64,000 bases of DNA from Portulaca oleracea (taxonomy: Eukaryota; Streptophyta; Magnoliopsida; Caryophyllales; Portulacaceae): contig CM055871.1 of assembly GCA_029582165.1 (NCBI GenBank), positions 69,501 to 133,500 of the forward strand, read 5' to 3'. The notes below the pieces were generated by a model that was given only the letters and a program-made list of their open reading frames with translations, searched no databases and was not told where the DNA came from. Positions 11,158-22,880 of this stretch are shown here, piece after piece (position 1 is the first letter of the stretch; the number at the start of each line of letters is the position of its first letter). Both the position numbers and the translations under genes were made by a program.

Positions 11158-12348
11158 ATGCAAGAAGTTAATCTCTACGAATTTGACCCTGAAATCGAGC
11201 GTACATACCACGCTAGATTAAAGAAGCGCAAACTGGCAAGGGAAGAAGAGGAGGATTCCATTTCCGAGAAAGAGGAATCAGACAAAGAAGAGAATTCCTT
11301 TTCCGAAGAAAAGGAGTCAGAAGAAGAAGAGATGGGTGATCAAAATCCTACTATGGGACAGTATGTGACCCCTAGTTCACCAACCAGCAATCTGCAATTC
11401 GAGTACCCACGGTGGGGGCAAATGACTTCGAGCTGCGACAGTCCCTCATCAACTTGGTGTCCAAATCCCCATGCAAATGAGGACCCGAACCGCCACCTAC
11501 GCATCTTTCGCCAAGCATGTGACACGTTCAAGGCCAATGGCGTGGAAGACGATGCTGTCAAGCTGAGAATTTTTTCCTTTTCGCTTGAAGGGAAAGCTTG
11601 GGAGTGGCTCGACTTCTTGCTAGCTAACAACGCCATTACTACATTTGATCAGCTTGCTAAAATATTTCTTGCTAAATATTTTCCTCCTAGTAAACTGGCG
11701 AATCTAAGAAATCAAATTTCTTCTTTTGAACAGGATCATGAGGCATGGGAGAGGTTCAAGGACCTCCTTAGACAGTGTCCTCAACACGGATTTGAGCCCT
11801 GGGTACCGATTCAGTCGTTTTACAACGGAGCAAAAGAATCAGTAAGGGGGAGCATCCTTTCGACGGCTGGAGGCGACCTTATGAACAAGACAGTACCTCA
11901 ACTCACCAACCTGATTGAGCAGATGGCCCTAAACTCATACCAATGGTCCAAACCCCGCCATAGAGCGGGAGGTAAGTTCGATGTCGATGTAGTTGCTATG
12001 TGAACATGAGACCTTAACCTGTCCCGTAGGGTTGGCTAGTAGTGAGGAAACACAGGACACCAACTATGTTGGTTACCAACGACAGAAATATGACTTGACT
12101 TCCAAACCTACCACCCTGGTTTGAGGAATCACCCTAATTTCTCTTACTGCAACAACGACCCAACAGGTCCCCTGCGAGGTAAAAGGGATTTTGCACCTGA
12201 TTTCCAAAGACAACAACTGGACCAACCCAAAAAGTCAAACCTAGAACTGATGATGGAGACTATGCTGGCTACTCAACAACAACATGATGGGATAATTAAG
12301 CATTTAGTGGACACAGTTGATGCCTTGGCTACACATACAAAATGTTAG
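11158..12348 (+). pseudogene. Athila gag
   Basis: The first frame (11158-12003, 281 residues) has an acidic Glu/Ser-rich N-terminus, then the retrotransposon gag domain: 'HLRIFRQACDTFKANGV', 'LEGKAWEWL', 'FLAKYFPPSKLANLRNQI', 'FYNGAKESVRGSI'. It stops at 12001. A second in-family piece continues at 12121-12348 (SNLELMMETMLATQQQ) in another frame. The usual single gag frame is therefore broken once or twice. Confidence 0.88.
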
Positions 12349-12455
12349 AAGCTCAGATAGCCAACCAAGCCAGTCCCTCCACAACCTTACCACCCCAACC
12401 AATCTCGAACCCTCGAGACCAATGTTATCTCATAACGTTAAGGAACGGGAAATAG

Positions 12456-13456
12456 TTGGAAGGACCTAGAGTGGACAGACCTGAACATGTAGTTATTGAT
12501 GTGCATGATTCTGTTGGAAATAATGTGATTGAGTTTGAAAATGCCAAAAAGGGAAATCATGAACCTCCAAAAGAGGGTTTGATTGATGTTAATGTGCAAC
12601 CTGATCAGAATGCTCCTGCTGACCCTTCGAAAGTTACCCAAAGAGTTTATGTTCCACCCATCCCATTCCCTGAAAGATTGGCTAAAGCTAAGTTGGATAA
12701 ACAATTTGGTAAATTTTTGGAGGTGATCAAAAAGCTCCAAATTAGTATTCCTTTTACAGAAGCCTTATCTCAAATGCCCACCTATGCTAAGTTTTTAAAG
12801 GAAGTTTTGAGTAACAAAAGAAAACTAGATGAGCATGAGACAATGGCCTTGTCTGATCATTGCAGCGCCGCGATCCAAAACACACTTCCACCGAAGCTTA
12901 AGGATCCTGGCAGCTTTACTATTCCATGTGTCGTTGGTAATTTATTCATTGACCGTGCTTTATGTGATTTAGGATCCAGTGTCAATCTGATGCCTTTGTC
13001 TATGTCTAGAAAATTAGGTATGGGTGAACTAAAACCCACTACCATCTCATTACAATTAGCTGATCGTTCCGTCAAGTACCCCATAGGGATCCTTGAAGAT
13101 GTCCCTATCAAGGTGGGAACATCTTCGTGCCAGTTGACTTTGTTATGCTTGATATGGCTGAGGATTTCCGCACCCCTATTATTCTTGGTAGGCCATTCTT
13201 GGCCACTTCAGGGTGCTGTGTTGATGTTAAAAATGGAAAAATGACTTTTGATGTGGGTACTCATAAAGTTGAGTTTAATCTGAGCCATGCTGCAAAGTTT
13301 CCTTCCATTTCTGATGACTGCAATTTTGTTGATGTTATTGATAGTACAGTAAAGGAAACTGATTCTCACCCACAGCCAAGTGATCCTCTTGAGCAATGTT
13401 TACTACTGACTGATTGTGTGCAGGGCACTGACTCTGAAGCTGCAGCATATGCTTAA
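12456..13456 (+). pseudogene. Athila protease region
   Basis: 12456-13244 carries the aspartic protease core as CDLGSSVNLMP (about 12,965-12,997; the family norm is DxGAS). Around 13,125 the frame shifts and the flap/C-terminal part 'PIILGRPFLATSG' continues in 13127-13456. It is out of frame with the RT that follows. Confidence 0.88.
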
Positions 13457-13459
13457 TTG

Positions 13460-14878
13460 ATGGATGAGACCACTACTGTTCCATCAGGATTTGCCAAAGT
13501 AGGGGAGCTGAAAGTTGAGCCGGAAAATACAGAAAAGAAAACTCTCGAGGTTGAGCTGAAACCTCTACCATCCACCTTGAGGTATGAGTTCCTTGGCCCT
13601 GATTCCACCTATCCTGTCATTGTTAGTGCATCCTTGAATCAAAATGAAATTGCATCCTTACTTGAGGTATTGAGGACATACCAAAAGGCCATTGGATACA
13701 CGATTGATGATCTTAGAGGCATCCACCCTTCTTTTTGCATGCATAGAATCCTCTTAGAGGATGACCATAAGCCCTCCATTGAACATCAACGTAGACTCAA
13801 CCCTAACATGAAGGAGGTAGTAAAAAAGAAAGTCTTAAAACTGTTAAAAGCCGGAATTATCTACCCTATCTCAGATAGTGAGTGGGTAAGTCCAGTTCAT
13901 GTGGTGCCTAAAAAGGGGGGGATGACAGTAGTTAAAAATGAAAACAATGAGTTGATCCCAACTAGAATTGTTACTGGCTGGCGAATGTGCATTGACTATA
14001 GGAAATTAAACAATGCCACCCGTAAAGATCACTTCCCCCTCCCTTTTGTTGATCAAATGTTAGAGAGACTAGCCAAAAATGAATTTTTCTGCTACTTAGA
14101 TTGCTACTCGGGATTCTTCCAAATCCCTATTCACCCAAGGGACCAAGAAAAGACTACTTTTACTTGTCCTTATGGAACCTTTGCTTACCGGCGAATGCCA
14201 TTTGGGTTGTGTAACGCACCCGCCACCTTCCAACGGTGTATGATGGCTATATTCCCTGAGTTCATTGAGGACATTGTAGAAGTTTTTATGGACGATTTTT
14301 CTGTTTATGGAACCTCTTTTGATCATTGTTTAGAAAATTTGAAAAAAGTTTTGAAAAGATGTGAAGAGGTTAATTTGCTCCTAAATTGGGAGAAGTGCCA
14401 TTTTATGGTACAGGAAGGTGTTGTTTTAGGCCATGTGGTTTCAAGTAAGGGTATTGCCGTTGATAGAGCAAAGGTGGAGGTAATTGAAAAATTACCACCA
14501 CCTGTTTCAGTAAAAGGGGTGAGAAGTTTTTTGGGACACGTCAGTTTTTACTGCCGGTTCATGAAAGACTTTTCTAAAATTGCTAAACCTCTCACCCAAC
14601 TGCTTATCAAGGACGTACCCTTTGAATTTAATGAGGAATGTTTGAGTGCTTTCAACAGGTTGAAACAGGCCCTTGTAACTGCACCTATTATGCAAGCACC
14701 TGATTGGGATCTACCTTTCGAGGTGATGTACGACACTAGCGACTACGCAGTAGGGGCGGTTTTTGGACAGAGAAAGGACAACAAGCCATATGCTACCTAT
14801 TATGCTAGCAAAACTCTGGACGGAGCTCAATCAAACTATGCCACAACTGAAAAAGAGCTTCTGGCATCAAACAGCTAG
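13460..14878 (+). CDS. Athila reverse transcriptase with start of RNase H
   Basis: Open for about 470 residues. RT motifs occur in order: WVSPVHVVPKKGG, WRMCIDYRKLNNAT, FCYLDCYSGFFQI, YRRMPFGLCNAPATFQRCM, and the catalytic FMDD at 14285-14296. The connection 'VRSFLGHVSFYCRF' and RNase H start 'MYDTSDYAVGAVFGQR' and 'NYATTEKELLA' follow. The frame ends just after TEKELLA, where a deletion removes the rest of RNase H. RT itself looks uninterrupted, unusual among the elements here; whether it is expressed is unknown. Confidence 0.88.
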   Translation: MDETTTVPSGFAKVGELKVEPENTEKKTLEVELKPLPSTLRYEFLGPDSTYPVIVSASLNQNEIASLLEVLRTYQKAIGYTIDDLRGIHPSFCMHRILLEDDHKPSIEHQRRLNPNMKEVVKKKVLKLLKAGIIYPISDSEWVSPVHVVPKKGGMTVVKNENNELIPTRIVTGWRMCIDYRKLNNATRKDHFPLPFVDQMLERLAKNEFFCYLDCYSGFFQIPIHPRDQEKTTFTCPYGTFAYRRMPFGLCNAPATFQRCMMAIFPEFIEDIVEVFMDDFSVYGTSFDHCLENLKKVLKRCEEVNLLLNWEKCHFMVQEGVVLGHVVSSKGIAVDRAKVEVIEKLPPPVSVKGVRSFLGHVSFYCRFMKDFSKIAKPLTQLLIKDVPFEFNEECLSAFNRLKQALVTAPIMQAPDWDLPFEVMYDTSDYAVGAVFGQRKDNKPYATYYASKTLDGAQSNYATTEKELLASNS

Positions 14879-15432
14879 ATCCAAGGTCATAGTTTGATTG
14901 GTCTTTAAAATTAGATGACGTATTATGGGCATATCGAACTGCATTCAAAACTCCTCTTGGTATGACACCATACCGGCTAGTATTTGGGAAAGCATGCCAC
15001 TTGCCGGTTGAGATAGAGCACAAGGCTTTGTGGGCAGTTCGGACTTTGAACTTCGACCTTAAACCGGTTGGAGAACGGAGGATGTTACAGCTCCAACAGC
15101 TAGATGAACTAAGGTTGGAAGCCTATGAGAGCTCTAGGATCTATAAAGAGCGAACTAAAATGTGGCATGACAAACATATCATGAAGAAAAGGTTTGAAGT
15201 AGGAGACAAAGTGCTCTTGTTCAATTCCAAGCTTAAGCTGTTTCCCGGGAAATTAAAGTCGCGATGGTCGGGACCCTTTACAGTCTCGAAGGTATTCCCT
15301 CACGGAGCGGTGGAGGTTTGGAACGAAGAAACCGACACATTTAAGGTAAATGGACACATGTTGAAACCTTACTTTATGGGAGAAACAATCAATAAGGTTT
15401 CAATAGTGTGGTTGGATGCTTCAACCGGATAA
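14879..15432 (+). pseudogene. Athila RNase H scrap fused to integrase C-terminal region
   Basis: A short RNase H scrap ('SKVIV', about 14,881-14,895) sits directly against the integrase C-terminal region, which then runs open: '[17 protein letters not shown]', '[12 protein letters not shown]', a basic '[12 protein letters not shown]', and the '[12 protein letters not shown]' chromodomain-less C-terminus. No HHCC zinc finger or DDE core remains. Two deletions are needed to explain the order. Confidence 0.87.
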
Positions 15433-17210
15433 ATGAGGTAACCCGTCAAGCTAATGACGTTAAACAAGCGCTGATTGGGAGGCAACCCAATTTTACAAGC
15501 TTTATTTTATTTTATTTTTTATTCCCTTTGATTTTAGTTATTTTCTATGCTTGACTATCAAAATATTACACTAGGTGCCTTTAGAATTTTGGCCTTGCAA
15601 GGGTAGCTCGGGATGGAGAAACAAACCAAAAAGGGGAACAAAAATTGAAAGGGGCACTGGCAACGCCATAGACGCGCTAGTAGCGCCACAGACAGTAGCA
15701 ATGGGACGGAGGTGAGTGACCAGGCACTACCAGCGTCGGACAGGCGCTCCCAGCGCCTGGATTGCACAATTTTTTTAAATTTTGTCTCGTTTTTGCCCGA
15801 CCAAGCTGAACCGCCATTCCCCTTATTTCAATTTAATTCCTCCTCCCTTTCAATTTGACTCCTTCCACAAGAGCCCTACCCCGTTCACCCCTCTCTGTTC
15901 GACAAACCAGCCCAGCGCACACGCCCAGCAGCCGCGACTCTCACCAGAAAACGTCCCTCCGGCGACCGCTCGACATCGCCGACCCAGCCCAGCACACGCC
16001 CCACTTCCAATTTACACTCTCATTCTACACTCTCCATTAGGGCATCCTTGTGAAAGATTTGCTCTCAATTTTTACTCTCCATCTCAAGGTATGTATGTTC
16101 TTTCACTCAAACTCAATCTACCATTAAATTCTAGTTCGAAATTTAGTTCCATCTTGACATTTTGTTCAAATTTGGGTCTGAAATTGCGCAACCTCTCGCT
16201 TGAATGAATGGGGAAATTGAGTAAATTTGCACCTATAGTTTTGGTCAAATTTTGATGCGTGAATTGTGCAAATTTTGTCACAATAATGCTTGAGAATTTT
16301 TCTAGGGTTGTTTCTTGGGTCTAACATGGATGCTTGATTCAAATTAAGGGTGCAAAGTTGTGTCAAGAAAGACAGGGGTGCGAATTTGTGCGTGAATTAT
16401 GCAAGATTTGGTCTAAAACCTACTTGGAAATTGAGAGCAAAATTGGATGAGTCTACTTGGAAATATGAGTCTTGGGTTTATATTTGTGCTCGGTGCTGGG
16501 TGGGGGTTTGGTTCACACTGGAAGGGGGGACTTGTTGCTCTGATTTGTATGTGAATTTGTTGATTGTCGAAGACTTGCTGCCACTGTTGCATATTCAAGA
16601 GCTGGACTGATATTGCAATATCTTGTGAATTGTAGCTGTAATTCGCTGTTTGATGTCCATATCTTACAGTATTTATAGTACCATTTATATCGAGTTTCGG
16701 CACAGTGTGTGAATCAACACCATTGATGGTGTTTAAAAAGCTTAAAAGATTGAGTCTTTATCTGAGTTTCTTGCATAGAATTTCTGATTAGTGAAGCTAA
16801 TAACCCTCGGAATTCTGCTCAATCTTTTTGAACTTGTGAGATGATTGTTGTGTGGAACTACCTTGTTTGAAATTTTGATTTGATCTATACTAGTGGATGG
16901 TATCGTATTTGGTGATTACATTGCAATATCCATTTCGATAACGTTGGTGTCTATTCTACTATGTTGTGTGATATAGTTCAAGCATGGGGGGATTGTTTCA
17001 TTCTTAAATTTCGATGTCAAACCCCCCTACCCGCAACATGTCTAATATGATATTCATGGATTATGGTGGATACTTAAACAAGCTATTGTAATGAGATATT
17101 CAATGCTTGATTCTAATTGTGTAGGGCAACAATATTGACCAAGTATGGAGGAAATTCTGACTTGGTTCACTATGCTTTTGGTTACTTGAAATTTTCCTTT
17201 TTGTGTGTAG
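15433..17210 (+). other. Athila pol-to-ORF3 region: leader-like sequence and predicted intron
   Basis: Non-coding. 15,640-15,770 repeats the GC-rich 'gcgctagtagcgcc' type units seen in the LTR. 15,840-16,085 is C-rich, like a plant 5' leader. A good donor (AAG|gtatgt, intron from 16089) and a pyrimidine-rich acceptor (tgtgtgtag| at 17210) directly before the ATG of the next frame suggest a 1,122-nt intron. Splicing is inferred, not shown. A PPT-like caagcatggggggatt lies at about 16,980. Confidence 0.5.
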
Positions 17211-18470
17211 ATGGTAAGGACAACACATGGACCTCAACCACAGAGCGATGATGGCAACGGGAGAGGAAGAAAGCGGAAAGCAACAGCTGCTGAGAAAGGG
17301 AAACAGACTGCCACCTCCTCGAGAACAACACGACAGAGCAATCCTCACGAATTTGGAGGGGAGGCCAAGGAGCGGTATGACACCCTTTGCAAGCGCACTT
17401 TCATCCCCACCCGATATCCCGATGATGCTTTCTTCGCAATGTGGAAATGTACGACGATGTGAGGACTCTTCTGAGTGCCGATCATCTCCTTCTGGTGGCC
17501 CAAACTCCGGAACTCTCTTTCCGCGAGATCACCCTAGAGTTTCTCAACACTGTCGAGGTACGCCTTATTGGTCCGGATGGTCAAATTTCATTCCAGTTGT
17601 TAGGGAGGCAGCAGAGCCTAACCGTATCACAATTTGCTAGACTCTTTGGCTTTCCCAAGCGAATCTTTAGACCCGCTGACCCTATTGACCCGGGTTGGGA
17701 TGGAGCTGCCTTCTTTAAATCCATATCTGGGGTAGAGAATTGGAACCCACGCAGCTCACCTTCCTTTCATATAAGTCCTCAAATACACCCATCGCGTGCT
17801 CTCTTGTGGCATTTTCGCTAGGGCGGGTAGTTCGAATAAAGCAGCCAAATCTAACATGTATATGCTCCACGCCATGCTCAATTCTGACTCCCGCGCCGAT
17901 CCCACTGCTATGCTAGCACAGCACCTCGCCCGTATACCTAGAACCAATGTGGGCATAGCTGTAGGTGGGCTTATTACCCGTATCGCTCGTGAATATGGTT
18001 TCCGCCCCAACCCCAAGGCCGAGGATGTAGTTCCGGGAAACATGTTGATAAATGCCAAACAATGTAAATCCTTTAGCATGTGTACCCTACCCCCCTCCGG
18101 CGAATGTCTTTGGATCTATCCCAACAACCTCAAAGTTGCCCTGCTGCACGATCATGTCACCATCCAGAATCGAGAAATTCTTTTGTGGGAACCAAGCTCC
18201 TCTAGTCAGCCACCCCCACAAAATCCACCTTCTGATGCTCCATCTAGTTCCAATCAACCCGCACTCGACCATGCCAACCTTGATGTAGTGATGAAAGGCT
18301 TCGAAACCGAGTTAGGGAGGCTGAATGACCGATTCGATACTCTCCAAGAATCCGTCACCTTCGCCATCGAACGTCAAGATACTCAATACGACAACTTGCG
18401 AGGTATGCTCCAAACTCTCATTGATTACCTCCTCCCGACCCCTCCCCCATCCCCTCAGGATGATGAGTAG
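17211..18470 (+). pseudogene. ATHILA ORF-1-like protein downstream of pol, frameshifted
   Basis: Three overlapping frames read as one protein: 17211-17440 (basic N-terminus, then 'ERYDTLCKRTFIPTRYPD'), 17441-17760 ('LTVSQFARLFGFPKRIF'), and about 17,796-18,470 ('NVGIAVGGLITRIAREYGF', C-terminal Pro/Ser-rich and coiled-coil-like 'LGRLNDRFDTLQESV'). This matches my recollection of the ATHILA ORF-1 family, of unknown function, in the position of the env-like gene of this lineage. I see no clear signal peptide or fusion domain, so env function is not claimed. Confidence 0.7.
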
Positions 18471-20460
18471 ATGTCCCGTCCCCCTTCCGTGTTTCCATTC
18501 TGTCTTTTGCATTGGGGACAATGCATTGTTTAAGCATGGGGGGGGGGGGGGATACTTTTGTAAAAAAGTCCGTGTCTTGAATCTTTATTTTTGATTTTTT
18601 TTAGGATAGATCACTTGTATAAATTGCATCCACCTAGATTGCATTAGATAGATCATTTCAGTTATTGGTTTTTCTTTCTTTATTTTTTTCCTTGTTTTTA
18701 GTTCTTCCTTTCTTAGCTTTGCATGACAAAAACAAAAAAAAAAAAATCCAAAAAAATTTGAAAAATCAGAAAACATAAAATAAAAAAAAGGATTCGGTTA
18801 GGATAGTTTTTCGTTTCAATAACCCCTCCTATGACGATTTGTAAGCTATTCTGTCTTTCTTTTTGACTTCGCTTGACCTTATGTGCTTTGGATATGGTTG
18901 TCGGTTTCAAAAAGATAGGTTGAGTTGTCCTATGTTTTGAGATATGCGTGATCGAAAAAGGCATATGACTACTTTGATTGATCTAGTGGTGTAAATAGGC
19001 GTGCCACAAATCTTTGGGCTAGGTTTGGTTGAATGAGCCTTATCCTGTGAATCCACATGGCCAAAATGTACAGATTGATCATTTTTACCGGTCTCCTTAT
19101 TCCTTGAGTGACTCCACCATAGTTGCACCTCTAGAGTTTGGTTTGTGTCTTGTACGAAGCCGCGTCATTGCATTTGCTTAAAGTGATAAAGTGACAGAGG
19201 CATTCATTTGTGTATTATTGAAACTACATAGTCTAATAGCCACCCTGACATTGTTTATATCCCTCTTTAGCCTCTTCTAGCCTTTATCTACCTCTTTTAT
19301 ATTTGAACCCTTGCATTACAAGCTATGGCCTGATTCGATTTCCTACCCTTTTGCCTTGCTTGGAGTTTGAGTGTTCATCGTATCATATCGAGAGTGTGGA
19401 TTGGAAGGGTTGATGATGGATTGTGTTGAAAACTAAGAAAGATGGGTGTCAATTGGACATGTGTTTTGATTTGGGGAACTGTTGGATCGAAAGTTCGTTG
19501 TGATGCTTTATGTTCTCCAATTAAGTAGTATTCTCTTGATGTATCTTGAAATCGGAGATTGCTTATGTGTTGATTTTTTTTTTACTTCCCCCTAGTCACC
19601 TATGCAAAATAAATAAATGAAAAAAGAGGAAAAAAAAAACAGAAAAAAAGGATAGGTGATTAGAGGGGCGAACTCTGTGTTACATGTGATTCCCGACATT
19701 AGTTGAGAGGTATGTTGATGAAGACCGTTTGGATCAAATATGGGTTGTGATTTGTTCATTATTGAGAAATGAGGGAGAAAATGAGTAGCTTGCCCATCTT
19801 TGGCAAGTAAGTGAGTTGAGAGATATGTTAACTCCAAGCTTGGCTCTTAACTCCACATTCCTAAAATATTTACCACTCTTTCCCCTTAACCTGAGCCCCA
19901 TTACAACCCGAAAAAGTCCTCTTGATTGTCACTTGCAAACTGCATAATAGTGGTGGGTAGCGAGATACTTATCAAGTTCCGGTAGGTTGTCTCTTTGGTC
20001 TGAGTATTGAGTGTTAGCCTTACTATATGAGCGCATTTGAGAGTTGGAATATTTCCACAATATCCGAAGTGAGGTTATGCTCATTCGACCGGCCTACGTT
20101 CATAACCAACCGCGCTTATTTTCATTATCTGAGATTAGTTGGTGGTTATTTGCCTCAAGAAAATGTATATCTTGTGAACACGGAACGACCTCATTCTTCT
20201 TGATCTGAACTGATTTGATTCATATCCGGATCACATTTCGTTGTGTTTGGTTGAAATGATGTGACTAGAGTAGTTAGCCTGAGGAGGATTGCATAAAACC
20301 TGTTTTTCTTATTTTCTTTGAGTCGAGTCGTCTTGAATGGAGTCCAAGTCTCCCGGTCTGGTCTTTAATATTTGGTTTTGATTTAAGTCCCCTTGATTTC
20401 CTTCTACTATCTTGTTTGGAACTTGATTGAGGGCAATCAAGAACTAAACATGGGGAGATT
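18471..20460 (+). other. Athila 3' untranslated region with PPT-like tracts
   Basis: About 2 kb without coding potential. 'taagcat' plus a run of 14 G's sits at 18,531-18,551, just after the ORF. The actual purine tract (acatggggagattt) is at about 20,447-20,460, next to the 3' LTR. Several T-rich and A-rich stretches lie between. Confidence 0.7.
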
Positions 20461-21947
20461 TGATAACCCTACATTTTATAGGGTTATTTGGGTGTTTAAT
20501 ATATGAATTTCAGGTTAGTTTGTGATCGAAGATAACATTTTATATCCCGAATTCATGTATATTTCACTTGGTTTGGAGATTGGTGTAATTTTGTAGGTTT
20601 GTGAATGGAATTACATGAAGTCATGAACAAATAGGAGGAGAAGTTGAAAGGGGGGAGACAAACCAAAGACGGAAAAACAAGAAATCATGTTTGCCAAGAC
20701 AGGCGCTGGCAGCGCTTCCTGACGCGCTGGTAGTGCCACAAACAGAAGGTTTAGGGGAGTTGAAGTAAGGTACGCGCTGGTAACGCCTGGAGCGCGCTGG
20801 CAGCGCCTGGTTGTTACGCCACTGCTTGTTCTCCAAGGCAAGTCTCGCGCTAGCAGCGCGAATGCTTGGGCAACAAGGCTGTTACGCGAATGCTTGGGCA
20901 ACAAGGCTGTTACGCAATGCTTGGGCAACAAGGCGACTATTTTTTTTGGCTATAAAAAGAAGCCTTCGCTTCATAGTTTAGGCATCAATCATATCAGAGA
21001 TCAGAGACATACTATCATCTATCATTTTTAGTTCTCAGAAACAATATTTCTAGAATTCTAGTCTAAGTATTAGAGATCAAGGTGTTCAACCGGCGACGGA
21101 AAAAATTGGAGATTGAGGCTCGGGAGAAGGAAACTTTCACGAGCCGACATAGTCGTTCATCCCTCGATTGTGGTTGTTCTCTTCCCTAATTTTTACTATG
21201 TTTTCTAGATTCAATTCAATTAGTTTAGTTGTTTTTATTATCAAGCATGAGTAGTTAATTTTCAGTTTAGGGGAAACTCGATGTTGTTCATTTGACCCTC
21301 GGTTTTGATTTTGGTATGAAATAGTTTGTCAATTTCGTTCTGTCTTCGTGTTTATATTGCTACAGTAATTGATTGACCACCATTTACTTGTGTCTAGACT
21401 CTTAGTTTCGGATCGAAAGATTGACTCTTTGAGTTGGGTTGACAAAGATTGAATAGGTATAAAATTCGGTTAGAAATAATGTATTTTCATACCTAGGATC
21501 GTTTAAATAACCTGTTGTTAACTTTGACTAAATTAGATAGCCATGAAAATAGGTGTTTAATTTAGTCGGAGCAATTCACTCCGGATCGAAAGATTGTTGT
21601 GATAGATATTTGTTTGGTTTTTGGTCCCGAATTGGTACAAACTGCTAAATACTGAAATCAAACCTTCGTTAGGTTAATTGGTTAACTAGAGTAACTCCCC
21701 TAAACGCCTTTATAATATTGATAAAACCCTCATAAAAATATTCTTGCTGCTTCGATTAGATTTAATTGCAGTTTAAATTAGATTACTTTGCAATTTCGTT
21801 CATTTCACTTTAATTGAGTTAAAAATCCAACCCTTGATTAACCTAGCATCCTTTGTAGTGGGTTAGTTTATTGCGTAAGCTAGAACAAGTCCTCGTGGGA
21901 ACGACCTTGATATACTACATTGTACACCGTGCACTTGCGACGTATCA
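20461..21947 (+). repeat. Athila 3' LTR
   Basis: Pairs with 9561-11001 and ends CGTATCA before the tgtac duplication. The GC-rich patch (about 20,700-20,935) holds extra gcgctggcagcgcc units and an extra 'aatgcttgggcaacaaggc' copy compared with the 5' LTR. TATA box at 20950-20959. Confidence 0.93.
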
Positions 21948-21952
21948 TGTAC

Positions 21953-22880
21953 CTAGATTGAGATTTGTAAATGGAATAGATGTCAAGGTTCCTAAGGAAT
22001 GTGATGTTGTGTGTATTATTGTCCCGCGGCTCGATTTTCACACTTGCCTTACAAAAACAACATTCATGACACTGATCATCCATTTCAATTGATTCACATT
22101 GATCTATGGGGTCCTTATCGTGTTTGTGGAAATAATAAGGATTTCATGACTATTGTTGATGATTTTAGTCGTGTTACATGGACTTATTTGATCAAGTGTA
22201 AATCTCAATCTCAATCTACTCTATAAAGGTTCTTTCAGTATATACAAAATCAGTTTGGTTATGCCGTGAAAATTGTCAGATCTGACAATGCTCTTGAGTT
22301 TGATTCTCAAGCATGTTAGTCGTTCTTTTCACAAGCTAGGGTTATCCATCAAACCTCTTGTGTAGACAGACCCCAACAAAACGGTGTAGTTGAGCGTAAG
22401 CATAAACACTTGCTTGAGGTGGCTAGGCATTAAGATTTCATGCTTCTCTGCCATTAAAGTTTTGGGGTGATTTTATTCTTACTGCCACCCATATCATCAA
22501 CCGTCTTCCGCTGCCTATCCTTCACAACAAAACCCCTTATGAAATCCTTTTGAACAAAGTCCCTTCCTATGACCATCTCAAAATATTTGGTTGTCTTGCT
22601 TTTGCCACAAACCCAACCAAAACCACTGATAAGTTTCAACCCCGTGGCATACCATGTGTGTTTCTTGGTTACCCTCAAACTCAAAAAGGTTACAAGTTAC
22701 TAAACCTTCTCACCAACCAAACATTTGTTTCAAGGGATGTGAAATTCCTTGAACACATCTTTCCTTACAAAAATAGTTCTTTAACCAAATACATGACACC
22801 TCTACCTAGTCCTCTTCCAAGGGTCTCCACTTGGGAGGAAGATTTTTTGCATATTTCAGCAGATTCCCCCGAGTGAATTC
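21953..22880 (+). pseudogene. Copia-2 integrase
   Basis: Resumes the zinc-binding region after Athila, then the core: D1 in HIDLWGPY (codon 22101), D2 in RSDNALEF (22284), E in VVERKHKH (22392). D2 and E are 35 residues apart, so the DDE triad is still spaced correctly. Stops at 22224 and 22316 and a shift near 22,435 break the frame. The C-terminal part 'FGCLAFATNPTKTTDKF' and 'PCVFLGYPQTQKGYK' follows at 22550-22876. Confidence 0.9.

Larger units (their letters stand above)
9561..21947 (+). mobile_element. Athila-type Ty3/gypsy retrotransposon nested in Copia-2
   Basis: LTRs 9561-11001 and 20461-21947 start TGATAACCCT and end CGTATCA. The perfect 5-bp duplication tgtac lies at 9556-9560 and 21948-21952. 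A primer site matching tRNA-Asp, gag, protease, RT, an integrase C-terminal piece, an ATHILA ORF-1-like frame downstream of pol, and a purine tract before the 3' LTR define the Athila lineage. The RNase H end, the zinc-binding domain and the catalytic core of integrase are deleted (about 14,866-14,900), so this copy could only have moved with help in trans. LTRs are similar apart from a variable GC-rich patch. Confidence 0.94.

Noticed and set aside
15782..16207. Pro/Ser-rich 141-residue frame between Athila pol and ORF3
   Set aside because: Low-complexity C-rich leader-like DNA; overlaps the predicted splice donor and has no family resemblance.
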